This document shows, piece after piece, positions 53,378-63,156 of a stretch of DNA of 64,000 nt (its first letter is position 1; the number at the start of each line of letters is the position of its first letter). The notes under the pieces were generated by a model, which saw only the letters and a program-made list of their open reading frames with translations, made no database searches and was not told where the DNA came from. The translations under genes were made by a program, and so were the position numbers. The stretch comes from Streptomyces sp. 549 (lineage in GTDB: Bacteria > Actinomycetota > Actinomycetes > Streptomycetales > Streptomycetaceae), in contig NZ_JASKMT010000002.1 of assembly GCF_030124175.1 (NCBI RefSeq), positions 186,001 through 250,000 of the forward strand, read 5' to 3'.

Positions 53378-54028
53378 ATGATCAGGGTCCTGGTCGTCGA
53401 CGACGAGCCGCTCATCCGTGCCGGCATCCGGGCGATCCTCACCTCCGCCGGCGACATAGAGGTCGTCGCCGAGGGCGGCACCGGCCGGGAGGCGGTCGAG
53501 CTGGCCCGCAGCCACGCGGTCGACGTGGTGCTGCTGGACATCCAGATGCCGGTGCTCGACGGGCTCTCCGCCCTGCCCGAGCTGCGCCGGGCGGCCCCCG
53601 CGGCCCGGCCGCTGATCCTGACCACGTTCGGAGAGCCGGACAACGTGCTGGCGGCGCTGCGGCGCGGCGGGGCGGGCTTCCTGCTCAAGGACTCCGCCCC
53701 GGAGGAGCTGATCCGGGCCGTGCGGGCAGCCGCATCAGGGGGCGCCTACCTGTCGCCGAGCGCGACCCGGCACGTGGTGGACTCGCTGGCCGACCTGCCG
53801 GACGGGCGGGCCGACGAGGCGCGCGAGCGCCTCTCCCGCCTGGGCCCGCGCGAACGCGAGGTGCTGGCGCTGCTCGGGGAGGGGCTGTCCAACGCCGACG
53901 CCGGACGCCGACTGCACATGAGCGAGGCGACGGTGAAGGCGTACGTCAGCCGCATCCTGGCGAAGCTGGACTGCGCCAACCGGGTGCAGGCCGCGCTGCT
54001 GGCACGGGACGCCGGGCTGGGAGGCTGA
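53378..54028 (+). CDS. NarL/FixJ-family response regulator
   Basis: A 216-residue regulator with a complete receiver domain (VLVVDDEPLIRAGIRAIL; phosphoacceptor Asp in VVLLDIQMPVLDG; Thr in LILTTFG; Lys in FLLKDSAP) and a LuxR-type DNA-binding domain (LSRLGPREREVLALLGEGLS, then NADAGRRLHMSEATVKAYVS). It pairs with the upstream kinase despite the 391-bp gap. The ATG at 53378 has GGAG nine bases upstream. Confidence 0.93.
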   Translation: MIRVLVVDDEPLIRAGIRAILTSAGDIEVVAEGGTGREAVELARSHAVDVVLLDIQMPVLDGLSALPELRRAAPAARPLILTTFGEPDNVLAALRRGGAGFLLKDSAPEELIRAVRAAASGGAYLSPSATRHVVDSLADLPDGRADEARERLSRLGPREREVLALLGEGLSNADAGRRLHMSEATVKAYVSRILAKLDCANRVQAALLARDAGLGG

Positions 54029-54075
54029 CCTCCCAGCCCGCGGCCGCACTCGTGCAACCAGGCGCAGTTCCCCGA

Positions 54076-54097
54076 CGGTCGGTACCGGTGCCGACCG
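54076..54097. terminator. Hairpin between convergent genes
   Basis: CGGTCGG (54076-54082) and CCGACCG (54091-54097) with an 8-base loop, between the response regulator and phoU stop codons. Confidence 0.5.
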
Positions 54098-54120
54098 GTG
54101 CCGACCTGTGGCTCCTGGTG

Positions 54121-54834
54121 TCAGGAAGCGTCGGCGCTCTTGGCCGGCGCTGCCTGCGTCGAGGCCTGGACGGCGGCAGCCGGGTCGATCTCGTCGGCGT
54201 AGTCGCCGGTGACGAGGTAGACCACACGGCGCGCGACGGACACGGCGTGGTCGGCGAACCGCTCGTAGTAGCGGCCCAGCAGCGTCACGTCGACGGCCGT
54301 CTCGATGCCGTGCTTCCAGCGGTCGTCCATCAGGTGCTGGAAGAGAGTGCGGTGCAGGTCGTCCATCTTGTCGTCGTCCTGCTCCAGCTGGAGGGCCAGG
54401 TCGACGTCCTTGGTGACGATGACCTCGGCTGCCTTGGCCATGAGCCGCTGCGCGAGCTGACCCATCTCCAGGATGGTGGCCTGCAGGTCGCGCGGCACCG
54501 CCGACTGCGGGAACCGCAGTCGGGCCACCTTCGCCACGTGCTGCGCGAGGTCGCCGGAACGCTCCAGGTCGGCGCTCATGCGCAGGGAGGTGACGACTAT
54601 CCGCAGATCGGTGGCGACGGGCTGCTGGCGGGCCAGCAGCTGGATGGCGCGGGTCTCCAGCTGGCGCTGGAGGTCGTCCACCTTGTCGTCGTTGGCGATC
54701 ACGCTCTCGGCGAGGTTGAGGTCCGCGTCCAGCATCGCCGTGGTGGCGCGGCCGATCGCGGATCCGACGAGCCTGGCCATCTCGACCAGGTTCTCGCTGA
54801 TCGAATCAAGCTCCTCGTGGTACGCGTCCCGCAT
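54121..54834 (-). CDS. phoU: Phosphate transport system regulatory protein PhoU
   Basis: A 237-residue all-helical protein of two PhoU repeats. The metal-binding motifs are seen: DDKVDDLQRQLE in the first repeat, DDDKMDDLHRTLF in the second, with RYYERFADHAVSVARRV as the conserved end (E/DxxxD and RxxERxxDH). PhoU links the phosphate importer to the PhoR kinase and dampens the Pho response. It is divergent from phoR-phoP, the usual Streptomyces arrangement. The ATG at 54834 has GAAGGA six bases upstream. The C-terminal tail is Ala-rich. Confidence 0.95.
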   Translation of the reverse strand: MRDAYHEELDSISENLVEMARLVGSAIGRATTAMLDADLNLAESVIANDDKVDDLQRQLETRAIQLLARQQPVATDLRIVVTSLRMSADLERSGDLAQHVAKVARLRFPQSAVPRDLQATILEMGQLAQRLMAKAAEVIVTKDVDLALQLEQDDDKMDDLHRTLFQHLMDDRWKHGIETAVDVTLLGRYYERFADHAVSVARRVVYLVTGDYADEIDPAAAVQASTQAAPAKSADAS

Positions 54835-55166
54835 GACTGTCCTTCCCTCGCATGGCGATGGTACGGCCGTTGTGGGGCAGTTTCCCCAGGCTGCCACGCT
54901 CGGCCCGCAATGCGTCCGGCTTCGGCACCCCAAGTGAATCACCCCCGACACCCGGGTGAACTCTGGGATACGTCGCCCGTTCGGCCCATCGGCCGCCCTG
55001 AAGTGGGCCGCCGCCGGTCGCCTGCGGGGAGCGATGTCTCAAATGTAGTGATTGCCGGTGCGGACAGTGAACCACCACCGTCCTGCCGGTGAACTCTGGG
55101 GGACGAGTGTTCGAGTCGGGCGGTCAGACCTGTGAGCGGCTTCCGCCACCCGCTTAACCTGTGGAC
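54835..55166. promoter_or_regulatory. phoU/phoR divergent promoter region with PHO-box-like repeats
   Basis: On the minus strand three consecutive 11-bp units read GTTCACCCGGG (54951-54961), TGTCGGGGGTG and ATTCACTTGGG (54929-54939); the outer two match the PHO-box unit GTTCACC. The sequence GGTGAACTCTGGG (reverse strand contains GTTCACC) occurs at 54955-54967 and again at 55088-55100. PhoP binding to such direct repeats in this intergenic region is established for Streptomyces. Confidence 0.7.
55155..55160 (+). promoter_or_regulatory. -10 element of phoR, probable leaderless transcript
   Basis: TAACCT ends six bases before the phoR ATG at 55167, so transcription would begin at or near the start codon. 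No ribosome binding site precedes the gene, which agrees with leaderless translation. Confidence 0.5.
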
Positions 55167-56507
55167 ATGGACGTGAACGCGGCAGTCGCCGCAGTGGCTG
55201 CGATCGCCGGGGTCTGCACCGGCGCGTTCGCCGTGCTGGCGTTCCGCTGGAGCGAGCGTGAGCAGGCGCGGCCCTCGCGCACCTCCCTGCACATGGAAGC
55301 CGGACTGCCACCGGGTGTGGACACCGTGCTGTCGGTGCTGCGTTCCTCCGCCGTGGTGCTGGACGAGGGCGACGCCGTGGTCAAGGCCAGTTCGGCCGCC
55401 TATGCGCTCGGCCTGGTGAGGGGCGGGCGTCTCGCGGTGGAGCCGATGCTGCAGATGGCCAGGGACACCCGGCGGGACGGCGAGATACGGCAGGTGGAGC
55501 TGGACCTGCCGAGGCGCGGTTCCGGACGGGGCGAGGCCCTCGCGGTCTCCGCCCGCGTCGCGCCGCTCGGTTCGCGGCTGGTGCTGCTGCTGGTGGAGGA
55601 CCTCACCGAGGCCCGCCGCATCGAGGCGGTCCGCCGCGACTTCGTGGCGAACGTCAGCCACGAGCTGAAGACCCCGGTGGGCGCGCTGTCGCTGCTGTCC
55701 GAGGCGGTACGCGGCGCCTCCGACGACCCGGAGGCCGTCGAACGGTTCGCCGGGCGGATGCAGCACGAGGCCACCCGGCTGACCAACCTGGTCCAGGAAC
55801 TCATCGACCTGTCCCGCGTGCAGAACGACAACCCGCTGGAGGACTCCGAGCCGGTGGGCGTCGGGGTGCTCGTCAACGAGGCCATCGACCGCTGCGGACA
55901 GGCGGCGGGCACCAAGCAGATCACCATGGCCACCGGCGGTATCGACGACCTGTACGTGTGGGGCAACCGCGGGCAGCTCGCCGCGGCCCTGGGCAACCTC
56001 GTCGAGAACGCCGTCAACTACTCCGCGCCGAGGACCAGGGTGGGCATCGCCGCCCGCCGTATCGCGGCTCCCGGCGGGGACCTCATCGAGATCGCCGTCA
56101 CCGACCAGGGGATCGGCATCTCGGACAAGGACAAGGACCGGATCTTCGAGCGGTTCTACCGCGTCGACCCGGCCCGCTCCCGGCAGACCGGAGGCACCGG
56201 CCTCGGGCTTGCCATCGTCAAACACGTGGCCGCCTCGCACGGCGGGGAGGTCACCGTCTGGAGCGCTGAGGGACAGGGCTCCACCTTCACCCTGCGGTTG
56301 CCGGAGGCCGGCACCGCCAGGGAGCGGGCTGAGGCGAGCCGGCGCAGCCGGCAGCAGCTCAGCGGCGCACTGCAGGAACCGGCCGACTACGACGAAGCCG
56401 ACGACCCCGACGAACCCGCCTCCGGCGGGGGAGGCGGCACCGTGCAGGGCCGGTCGTACGAGACCTTCACCCGTGATCAACTCTCTGCCCCGGAGGTCCT
56501 CCCGTGA
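55167..56507 (+). CDS. phoR: Phosphate sensor histidine kinase PhoR
   Basis: A 446-residue kinase with one N-terminal membrane helix (VAAIAGVCTGAFAVLAF), a PAS-like region (about 50-150), the phosphoacceptor helix VANVSHELKTPVGALSLLSE and an ATPase domain with LGNLVENAVNYS, VTDQGIGISDKDKDRIFERF and GGTGLGLAIVKHVAASHGG. The C-terminal tail (about 400-446) is acidic and disordered. It activates PhoP under phosphate limitation. The ATG at 55167 gives the usual MDVNAAV start; an in-frame GTG at 55161 would add two residues. phoP overlaps its stop codon (GTGA). Confidence 0.95.
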   Translation: MDVNAAVAAVAAIAGVCTGAFAVLAFRWSEREQARPSRTSLHMEAGLPPGVDTVLSVLRSSAVVLDEGDAVVKASSAAYALGLVRGGRLAVEPMLQMARDTRRDGEIRQVELDLPRRGSGRGEALAVSARVAPLGSRLVLLLVEDLTEARRIEAVRRDFVANVSHELKTPVGALSLLSEAVRGASDDPEAVERFAGRMQHEATRLTNLVQELIDLSRVQNDNPLEDSEPVGVGVLVNEAIDRCGQAAGTKQITMATGGIDDLYVWGNRGQLAAALGNLVENAVNYSAPRTRVGIAARRIAAPGGDLIEIAVTDQGIGISDKDKDRIFERFYRVDPARSRQTGGTGLGLAIVKHVAASHGGEVTVWSAEGQGSTFTLRLPEAGTARERAEASRRSRQQLSGALQEPADYDEADDPDEPASGGGGGTVQGRSYETFTRDQLSAPEVLP

Positions 56508-57184
56508 CCCGAGTGCTCGTCGTCGAGGACGAGGAATCGTTCAGCGACGCCCTGTCGTACATGCTCCGCAAGGAAGGCTTCGAGGTGGCCATCGCCGCCA
56601 CCGGGCCGGAGGGGCTGGACGAGTTCGAGCGCAACGGCGCCGATCTGGTGCTGCTGGACCTCATGCTGCCGGGGCTGCCCGGTACGGAGGTCTGCCGCCA
56701 GCTGCGCAACCACAGCAACGTGCCGGTCATCATGGTGACGGCCAAGGACAGCGAGATCGACAAGGTGGTCGGCCTGGAGATAGGAGCCGACGACTACGTG
56801 ACGAAGCCGTTCTCGTCGCGTGAGCTGGTCGCACGTATCCGCGCGGTGCTGCGGCGGCGCGGTGAGCCGGAGGAGGTCGAGCCGGCCGCGCTGGAGGCGG
56901 GCCCGGTCCGGATGGACGTCGACCGCCACGTGGTGACGGTCTCCGGTGGCAAGGTCGACCTGCCGCTGAAGGAGTTCGACCTGCTGGAGATGCTGCTGCG
57001 CAACGCCGGCCGGGTCCTCACCCGGATGCAGCTCATCGACCGGGTGTGGGGTGCCGACTACGTCGGCGACACCAAGACCCTGGACGTGCACGTCAAGCGG
57101 CTGCGGGCCAAGATCGAGCCCGACCCGGGCGCTCCGCGCTACCTGGTGACCGTGCGCGGCCTCGGCTACAAGTTCGAGCCGTAG
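56504..57184 (+). CDS. phoP: Phosphate regulon response regulator PhoP
   Basis: A 226-residue OmpR-type regulator. The receiver domain has VLVVEDEESFSDALSYML, phosphoacceptor Asp in DLVLLDLMLPGLPGTEVCRQ and Lys in ADDYVTKPFSSRELVARI. The winged helix has LPLKEFDLLEMLLRNAGRVL, then TRMQLIDRVWG and DVHVKRLRAKIE with YLVTVRGLGYKFEP at the end. It binds PHO boxes such as those upstream. In Streptomyces it also represses antibiotic production under phosphate limitation. The GTG start overlaps the phoR stop codon. Confidence 0.97.
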   Translation: MTRVLVVEDEESFSDALSYMLRKEGFEVAIAATGPEGLDEFERNGADLVLLDLMLPGLPGTEVCRQLRNHSNVPVIMVTAKDSEIDKVVGLEIGADDYVTKPFSSRELVARIRAVLRRRGEPEEVEPAALEAGPVRMDVDRHVVTVSGGKVDLPLKEFDLLEMLLRNAGRVLTRMQLIDRVWGADYVGDTKTLDVHVKRLRAKIEPDPGAPRYLVTVRGLGYKFEP

Positions 57185-57235
57185 GCCGGCCCGCCGGCTC
57201 CGGTGCGAGGCGACGACCGTGAGCGGGCAGCTGCT

Positions 57236-57280
57236 GTGAGGGGGTGGCCCCGGCCCGTCAGGCCGGGGCCACCCCCTCAC
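57236..57280. terminator. Very strong bidirectional terminator after phoP
   Basis: A perfect 20-bp stem: 57236-57255 (GTGAGGGGGTGGCCCCGGCC) and 57261-57280, with loop CGTCA. It separates phoP from the convergent lipoprotein gene. Confidence 0.9.
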
Positions 57281-57295
57281 AGGTGATGCCAGGTG

Positions 57296-57976
57296 TTACT
57301 CGGCGACCGGGCTCTCCTCGGTGCCGCTGCCGGCGTCCGCGGCGTTCTCGCCGTCCGCGGCGCCGTTCTCCGTCTCGCCGCTGTTCTCCGCACCGTCGGC
57401 GTCGGGCGAGGCCGAGTCGCCCGCACCCTCCTCCTCCGACTGGCCGGGGGCGTTGTCGGACGGGGCCTCGGCCGGCGGGGTGGGGCCGTAGTCGGAGTAG
57501 CCGCCGCGGGCCGGGACCACCGTGGCCCGCAGCTCGACGGCGCCGGTCTCGCTGAGTTCGAAGACGATCGGCTGGGCGTTGCCGTCCGTCACGTCCCCGG
57601 TGTCCGCCAGGAACGCGGAGGCGTTGTTGGGGCCGCCGAGCATCAGCGAACCGCCGGCCGGCACGGTGAGGTCGCCGTCCTTGGCCGGCTTCAGCTCGAC
57701 CTCGCCGCCCGCGCCGGTGACCTTGACGGACTCCAGCGTCTCGTCCTCGGTGCCGTCGTTGAAGATGCGTGCCGACACCGCTGCCGGGCCGTCACCGTCC
57801 TCCGACGTCACGATGTTGACGTTCTGGATCTTGATGGATCCGACGGTGATGGCGGCGTTGTCCGGGTTGACCCCGCTCGTCTGGGCGTTGCGACCGGCTC
57901 CGCACCCGGCCAGCGAGGCGGTGGAGAGCGCGATGACGGTGGCGGCGACGACGCCGCGTCGAAGGTGGCTGCTCAC
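57296..57976 (-). CDS. Secreted lipoprotein, copper-chaperone-like beta fold
   Basis: A 226-residue lipoprotein with lipobox STASLAGC near residue 25. The folded part (about 35-160) is beta-rich: AITVGSIKIQNVNIVTSEDG, VSARIFNDGTEDETLESVKV and PAGGSLMLGGPN, reminiscent of PCuAC/DUF461-like proteins, but the Met/His copper ligands are not evident. The last 60 residues are an acidic, disordered Glu/Gly/Asp/Ser tail. The GTG at 57976 has AGGAGA 11 bases upstream. It is convergent with phoP and divergent from carD. Confidence 0.8.
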   Translation of the reverse strand: MSSHLRRGVVAATVIALSTASLAGCGAGRNAQTSGVNPDNAAITVGSIKIQNVNIVTSEDGDGPAAVSARIFNDGTEDETLESVKVTGAGGEVELKPAKDGDLTVPAGGSLMLGGPNNASAFLADTGDVTDGNAQPIVFELSETGAVELRATVVPARGGYSDYGPTPPAEAPSDNAPGQSEEEGAGDSASPDADGAENSGETENGAADGENAADAGSGTEESPVAE

Positions 57977-58119
57977 GGCGGCGGCTTCTCCTAGCGGTAA
58001 GTGAAAGCTGTGCTTGAGGTAAAGAGTCGGTCAGGCGCCCAGGTTACCGACCCCCTGCAGCACCCTCGCACCCGACCCGCCCCACCGGCGGCCGCGGTGC
58101 GCGCCTGCGCCGCGGCGGA

Positions 58120-58135
58120 ACGGTTCCGGAACCGT
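58120..58135. promoter_or_regulatory. 16-bp perfect palindrome
   Basis: ACGGTTCCGGAACCGT is self-complementary. It lies about 145 bp upstream of the lipoprotein start and about 505 bp upstream of carD. It could be a repressor operator; its owner is unknown. Confidence 0.4.
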
Positions 58136-58582
58136 CGCACCCGGAAACGCGGCGTTGTGCGCGACCCGCGCGCCCGCGTGTGGGAGTGGTCGTCGGCGGG
58201 CGGCCGCGGGCCGGGTCCCGCGGCGGTGAACACCGTCCGCGCGACGCCCGCGAACGGGCCCGGAACGGTGTGTGGAAAACATGGCCCGAGGGCGCGTGCA
58301 GGATTCCCGGCCGACTATTGCCGAGGCCGTGAATATCGGCCGACGCGCTGCCGCCGTGATGTGTTGATCAATTAAGCGACGGCCAAACGGGCGACCTCTG
58401 GAATACCGGCAAAACGGACTTTTGACGTCTCGTGTCGCCTCTTCCCGCGCGGTTACCGCCGTGATTCGCGGCCCCGCGGGACGGGCCCCGACCTGCGAAT
58501 ACCCGGTTCCACGCCCCGTCCGCAGCACGTCGCGGGCAGAGTTGTCAAGCCCCGAGATATGCCCTGACCTGCGAAAACGCCA

Positions 58583-58618
58583 TTCAGAACACCCGCATCC
58601 CGTGCTATCCTGGATAGC
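58583..58618 (+). promoter_or_regulatory. carD promoter with palindrome over the -10
   Basis: TTCAGA (58583-58588), a 17-base spacer and TATCCT (58606-58611) form a vegetative-type promoter. The -10 is inside the 15-bp palindrome GCTATCCTGGATAGC (58604-58618), so a regulator bound there would block initiation. Confidence 0.55.
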
Positions 58619-58639
58619 CACGGAAGGGGTACCTGACAC

Positions 58640-59122
58640 ATGACGTTCAAGGTTGGCGACACCGTGGTCTATCCCCATCACGGGGCCGCGCTGATCGAGG
58701 CCATCGAAACTCGCCAGATCAAAGGCGTGGACAAGCTGTACTTGGTTCTCAAGGTCGCCCAGGGTGATCTTGAGGTTCGTGTGCCGGCGGAAAACGCCGA
58801 GCTCGTCGGCGTTCGTGATGTGGTCGGCCAGGAAGGACTGGAGAGGGTCTTCGAGGTGCTGCGTGCACCGTACGCCGAAGAGCCCACCAACTGGTCCCGT
58901 CGTTACAAGGCAAACCTGGAGAAGCTCGCCTCCGGTGATGTCATCAAGGTCGCCGAGGTCGTGCGTGACCTCTGGCGTCGTGAGCGTGAGCGCGGGCTCT
59001 CCGCAGGTGAGAAGCGGATGCTCGCGAAGGCCCGCCAGATCCTGGTGAGCGAACTTGCTCTCGCCGAGAACACCAACGAGGACAAGGCCGAGGCGCTGCT
59101 CGACGAGGTCCTCGCCTCCTGA
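58640..59122 (+). CDS. carD: CarD-family transcription regulator
   Basis: A 160-residue RNA-polymerase-binding protein. The N-terminal RNAP-interaction Tudor-like domain begins [20 protein letters not shown], and the C-terminal helical DNA-binding domain includes [37 protein letters not shown] and [18 protein letters not shown]. The conserved Trp (NWSRR) that wedges the promoter bubble is present. CarD stabilises open complexes at rRNA and many other promoters and is essential in mycobacteria. The ribosome site is GGAAGGGG. It sits just before ispD-ispF, as usual in actinobacteria. Confidence 0.96.
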   Translation: MTFKVGDTVVYPHHGAALIEAIETRQIKGVDKLYLVLKVAQGDLEVRVPAENAELVGVRDVVGQEGLERVFEVLRAPYAEEPTNWSRRYKANLEKLASGDVIKVAEVVRDLWRRERERGLSAGEKRMLAKARQILVSELALAENTNEDKAEALLDEVLAS

Positions 59123-59523
59123 CGCAACTCCGACAGCATGTTCCGTCATCGGTGGAGACCCGACGGCACACGCTGAACGGCGGCAGATGCGGATTTGCCG
59201 TGGTGCCCGAGTGACGGCTGCGGCCGTCACGGCGGGCGCTGCGGCATGTTCGAGTACGCGTTCCCAGCACGCCGACACCCGGAATGCCGGGACGGTACAC
59301 GGTGCTGTGCACCTCTTCGCTGTGCAGCTGTTCAACTTCTTCGCAGCTTCTTCGAACTCGCGCACTTGCTTCGCCTGACCCATAGCCAGGGCGGTCCCCG
59401 GAGGGACTGAGCGCGGGCTGGCACCTCGAACGGTTCTCACGGAAGGGCCGCCCGAGGTGTGGCGTCCGGCTCGCTGTGGCCATACCCACCTCAGCCAAGG
59501 ACACAAACCTGAACGTGCAACCA
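59123..59523 (+). other. 401-bp carD-ispD intergenic region
   Basis: It contains the hairpin at 59211-59230 and an imperfect CACCTCG/CGAGGTG repeat near 59427-59457, probably the leader of the ispD transcript. Short frames on both strands (for instance 59187-59378 plus) lack ribosome sites and family resemblance. Confidence 0.5.
59211..59230 (+). terminator. Terminator after carD
   Basis: GTGACGGC (59211-59218) and GCCGTCAC (59223-59230) form a perfect 8-bp stem with a tetraloop, 88 bases after the carD stop codon. Confidence 0.6.
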
Positions 59524-60294
59524 ATGTCCGACGAGCACACCACGCCGCAAGGGTCCCGTCCCAGCCACCGCACCGCGGCGATCATCCCTGCCGCAGGGCG
59601 CGGCGTCCGTCTCGGCCCCGGGGCCCCCAAGGCGCTCAGGGCGCTGGGCGGCCTCCCGATGCTGGTGCACGCCGTGCGCGCGATGGCCAGAGCCCGAGCG
59701 GTCGCCCTGGTCGTCGTCGTCGCCCCGCCCGACGGCGTGTCCGAGGTCCGGCGCATGCTGGACGAGCACCCGCTGCCCGACGGCGGCACCGAGGTGCTGG
59801 TGGTGCCCGGCGGCGAGACGAGACAGCAGTCCGTGCGCCACGGCCTCGACGCGCTGCCCGTCGGCGTCGACGCCGTGCTCGTGCACGACGCGGCCCGCCC
59901 GCTGGTACCGGTCGACACCGTTGAGGCGGTGATCTCCGCGCTGCGCGACGGGGCGCCCGCCGTGGTGCCCGCCGTGCCGCTCGCCGACACGGTCAAGGAG
60001 GTCGAACCCGCCGTGGGACGCGCCTGGGAGCAGGTTCTCGGCACGCCCGACCGGTCCCGGCTGCGTGCCGTGCAGACGCCGCAGGGTTTCGACCGCGCGG
60101 TGCTCGCCGAGGCCCACGAGCGCGTCGCCTGTGAGGGCGAGGGCGCCACCGACGACGCCGGGATGGTCGAACGCCTCGGCCGTCCGGTGGTGTTGGTGCC
60201 CGGCCACGAGGAGGCGTTCAAGGTGACCAGGCCGCTGGACCTGGTACTGGCAGAAGCGGTACTCGCCCGCCGGAGGGCCCACGATGGCTACTGA
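59524..60294 (+). CDS. ispD: 2-C-methyl-D-erythritol 4-phosphate cytidylyltransferase
   Basis: A 256-residue enzyme of the MEP isoprenoid pathway, transferring CMP from CTP to MEP. The nucleotidyltransferase signature is [20 protein letters not shown], with [35 protein letters not shown] and [12 protein letters not shown] as substrate and metal motifs. An ATG at 59524 was chosen because it starts a conserved SDEHTTP-like leader; a GTG at 59476 is in frame. Neither has a strong ribosome site. Its end overlaps ispF by 11 bases. Confidence 0.95.
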   Translation: MSDEHTTPQGSRPSHRTAAIIPAAGRGVRLGPGAPKALRALGGLPMLVHAVRAMARARAVALVVVVAPPDGVSEVRRMLDEHPLPDGGTEVLVVPGGETRQQSVRHGLDALPVGVDAVLVHDAARPLVPVDTVEAVISALRDGAPAVVPAVPLADTVKEVEPAVGRAWEQVLGTPDRSRLRAVQTPQGFDRAVLAEAHERVACEGEGATDDAGMVERLGRPVVLVPGHEEAFKVTRPLDLVLAEAVLARRRAHDGY

Positions 60295-60880
60295 CCCCCA
60301 CCCGCCCGCCGGCGCCCAGCCGCTCCCGGCCGACGAGCCGGCGCCCGCCGGACTGCCGTCGGCGGTGCTGCCGCCCGCGGTCCCCGCACCGGTGCGAATG
60401 CCGCTCGTCGGCGTAGGCACCGACGTGCACGCCTTCGAGGCGGGCCGGCCGCTGTGGTGCGCCGGGCTGCTGTGGTCCGAGGCGGACAGCGGCGGCCAGG
60501 GGCTCGCCGGCCACTCCGACGGCGACGTGGCCGCGCACGCGGCCTGCGACGCCCTGTTCTCCGCCGCCGGTGTGGGCGACCTGGGCGCCCACTTCGGCAC
60601 CGGACGGCCCGAGTGGTCGGGCGCCTCGGGGGTCACCCTGCTCGCGGAGGCCGCGCGCATCGTGCGCGCCGAGGGCTTCGTGATCGGCAACGTCGCCATC
60701 CAGGTCATCGGCGTCCGACCCAAGATCGGCAAGCGGCGGGCGGAGGCCCAGCGGGCGCTGTCCGAGGCCGTCGGCGCCCCCGTCTCCGTGTCCGGCACGA
60801 CCACGGACGGCCTCGGCCTCACCGGCCGCGGTGAGGGACTGGCCGCCCTTGCCACTGCACTGGTCCTGCCCGCAGGCTGA
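60284..60880 (+). CDS. ispF: 2-C-methyl-D-erythritol 2,4-cyclodiphosphate synthase
   Basis: A 198-residue trimeric MEP-pathway enzyme. The zinc ligands are in [12 protein letters not shown] (D-x-H) and in [13 protein letters not shown] (His); [15 protein letters not shown] and [20 protein letters not shown] complete the active site. The catalytic domain begins about residue 39; the first 38 residues are a Pro/Ala-rich extension, so a later start is possible, though the ATG at 60284 overlaps ispD and suggests coupling. Confidence 0.95.
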   Translation: MATDPHPPAGAQPLPADEPAPAGLPSAVLPPAVPAPVRMPLVGVGTDVHAFEAGRPLWCAGLLWSEADSGGQGLAGHSDGDVAAHAACDALFSAAGVGDLGAHFGTGRPEWSGASGVTLLAEAARIVRAEGFVIGNVAIQVIGVRPKIGKRRAEAQRALSEAVGAPVSVSGTTTDGLGLTGRGEGLAALATALVLPAG

Positions 60881-61088
60881 CGCACCCGGCCCGGAGACGC
60901 GTCGGTCCGGCCGTCCGGACCGACTTCCTCCCCGGATGCGACGCGGCCCGCTTTGGGTAGGTTCGGTGGTGGTACCCGTAACCCGGCCATCAACCACCGG
61001 CCCCGGCCGTGCTCCGCAGGAGCCGCCGGCCGTGCGCCGCGCTCCTGCAGTGCCGGCCGGTGGCGCACCAGTGAGAGAAGGGCACACC

Positions 61089-61502
61089 GTGGCAGCCACC
61101 CTGTCCGACAACCTCAAGCAGCTCCTCGACAGCAAGGTCTTCGTGATGGTCGCGACCGTCCAGCCGGACGGCAGTCCGCAGGTCTCGCCCGTGTGGGTGA
61201 AGCGGGACGGCGACGACCTGCTGATCTCCACCACCGAGGGACGCCGCAAGGAGCAGAACCTGCGCCGCGACCCCCGGGTGACCGTGGTCGTGCAGCCCGC
61301 CGACTCCCCTTACGCGTACGCGGAGATCCGCGGCACCGCCACGCTCACCACCGAGGGCGGTCAGGAACTGATCGACGAGCTCTCGCAGAAGTACACCGGC
61401 ACGAGGTACGCCGAGTTCAACCCGGCCTCGGCCCAGGAGGCGCCGCGTGTGGTGGTGCGGGTCTCGCCGCGCAAGGTCGTCGGGCAGGGCGAGATCGTCT
61501 GA
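61089..61502 (+). CDS. PPOX-class F420/flavin-dependent enzyme
   Basis: A 137-residue split-barrel protein. The motif order is DNLKQLLDSKVFVMVATVQP, DGSPQVSPVWVKRDGDDLL, STTEGRRKEQNLRRDPRVTV and YAEIRGTATLTTEGG, typical of the small F420-dependent PPOX-class oxidoreductases of actinobacteria. F420 as cofactor is inferred from the group; FMN is possible. The GTG at 61089 has AGAAGGG seven bases upstream. It stands between ispF and cysS. Confidence 0.88.
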   Translation: MAATLSDNLKQLLDSKVFVMVATVQPDGSPQVSPVWVKRDGDDLLISTTEGRRKEQNLRRDPRVTVVVQPADSPYAYAEIRGTATLTTEGGQELIDELSQKYTGTRYAEFNPASAQEAPRVVVRVSPRKVVGQGEIV

Positions 61503-61606
61503 CGCGCCGGCCGGACCCGGGCCTCCCGCCGCCGGGCCGGCACCCCGCCCAGTGGTGCCCCGCGCCGACGGCACGGGGCACCGCTCGCTTCTACTACCCT
61601 TGACGG

Positions 61607-63001
<1,395 letters not shown>

Positions 63002-63156
63002 CGTCCCCCGCCGTCACCCCACAACCGGCAGCACCGCACCACTGGCGGAACCGGCACGACCGGCGCCACCGCACGACCGGCAGCACCGCCGACCGGCGCG
63101 CGCAGCCCCCGAAGCAGCCCGACCCGCAGTACCGAAGGCAGAGAGTAGGAACTCCC

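Larger units (their letters stand above)
57977..58639. other. 663-bp region upstream of carD
   Basis: The lipoprotein and carD promoters lie here. I see no supported gene. It contains the 16-bp palindrome at 58120-58135, an AT-richer patch at about 58310-58430 and the carD promoter at 58583-58618. Confidence 0.5.

Noticed and set aside
59187..59378. Small plus-strand frame starting with an apparent lipoprotein-like signal (MRICRGARVTAAAVTAGA)
   Set aside because: No ribosome site, low-complexity Ala content, and a tail without recognisable character; it lies in the carD-ispD leader region.
63002..63156. Repeated ACCGGCAGCACCGCAC-like units before rlmB
   Set aside because: Irregular GC-rich low-complexity spacing without constant unit or spacer; not a CRISPR array.
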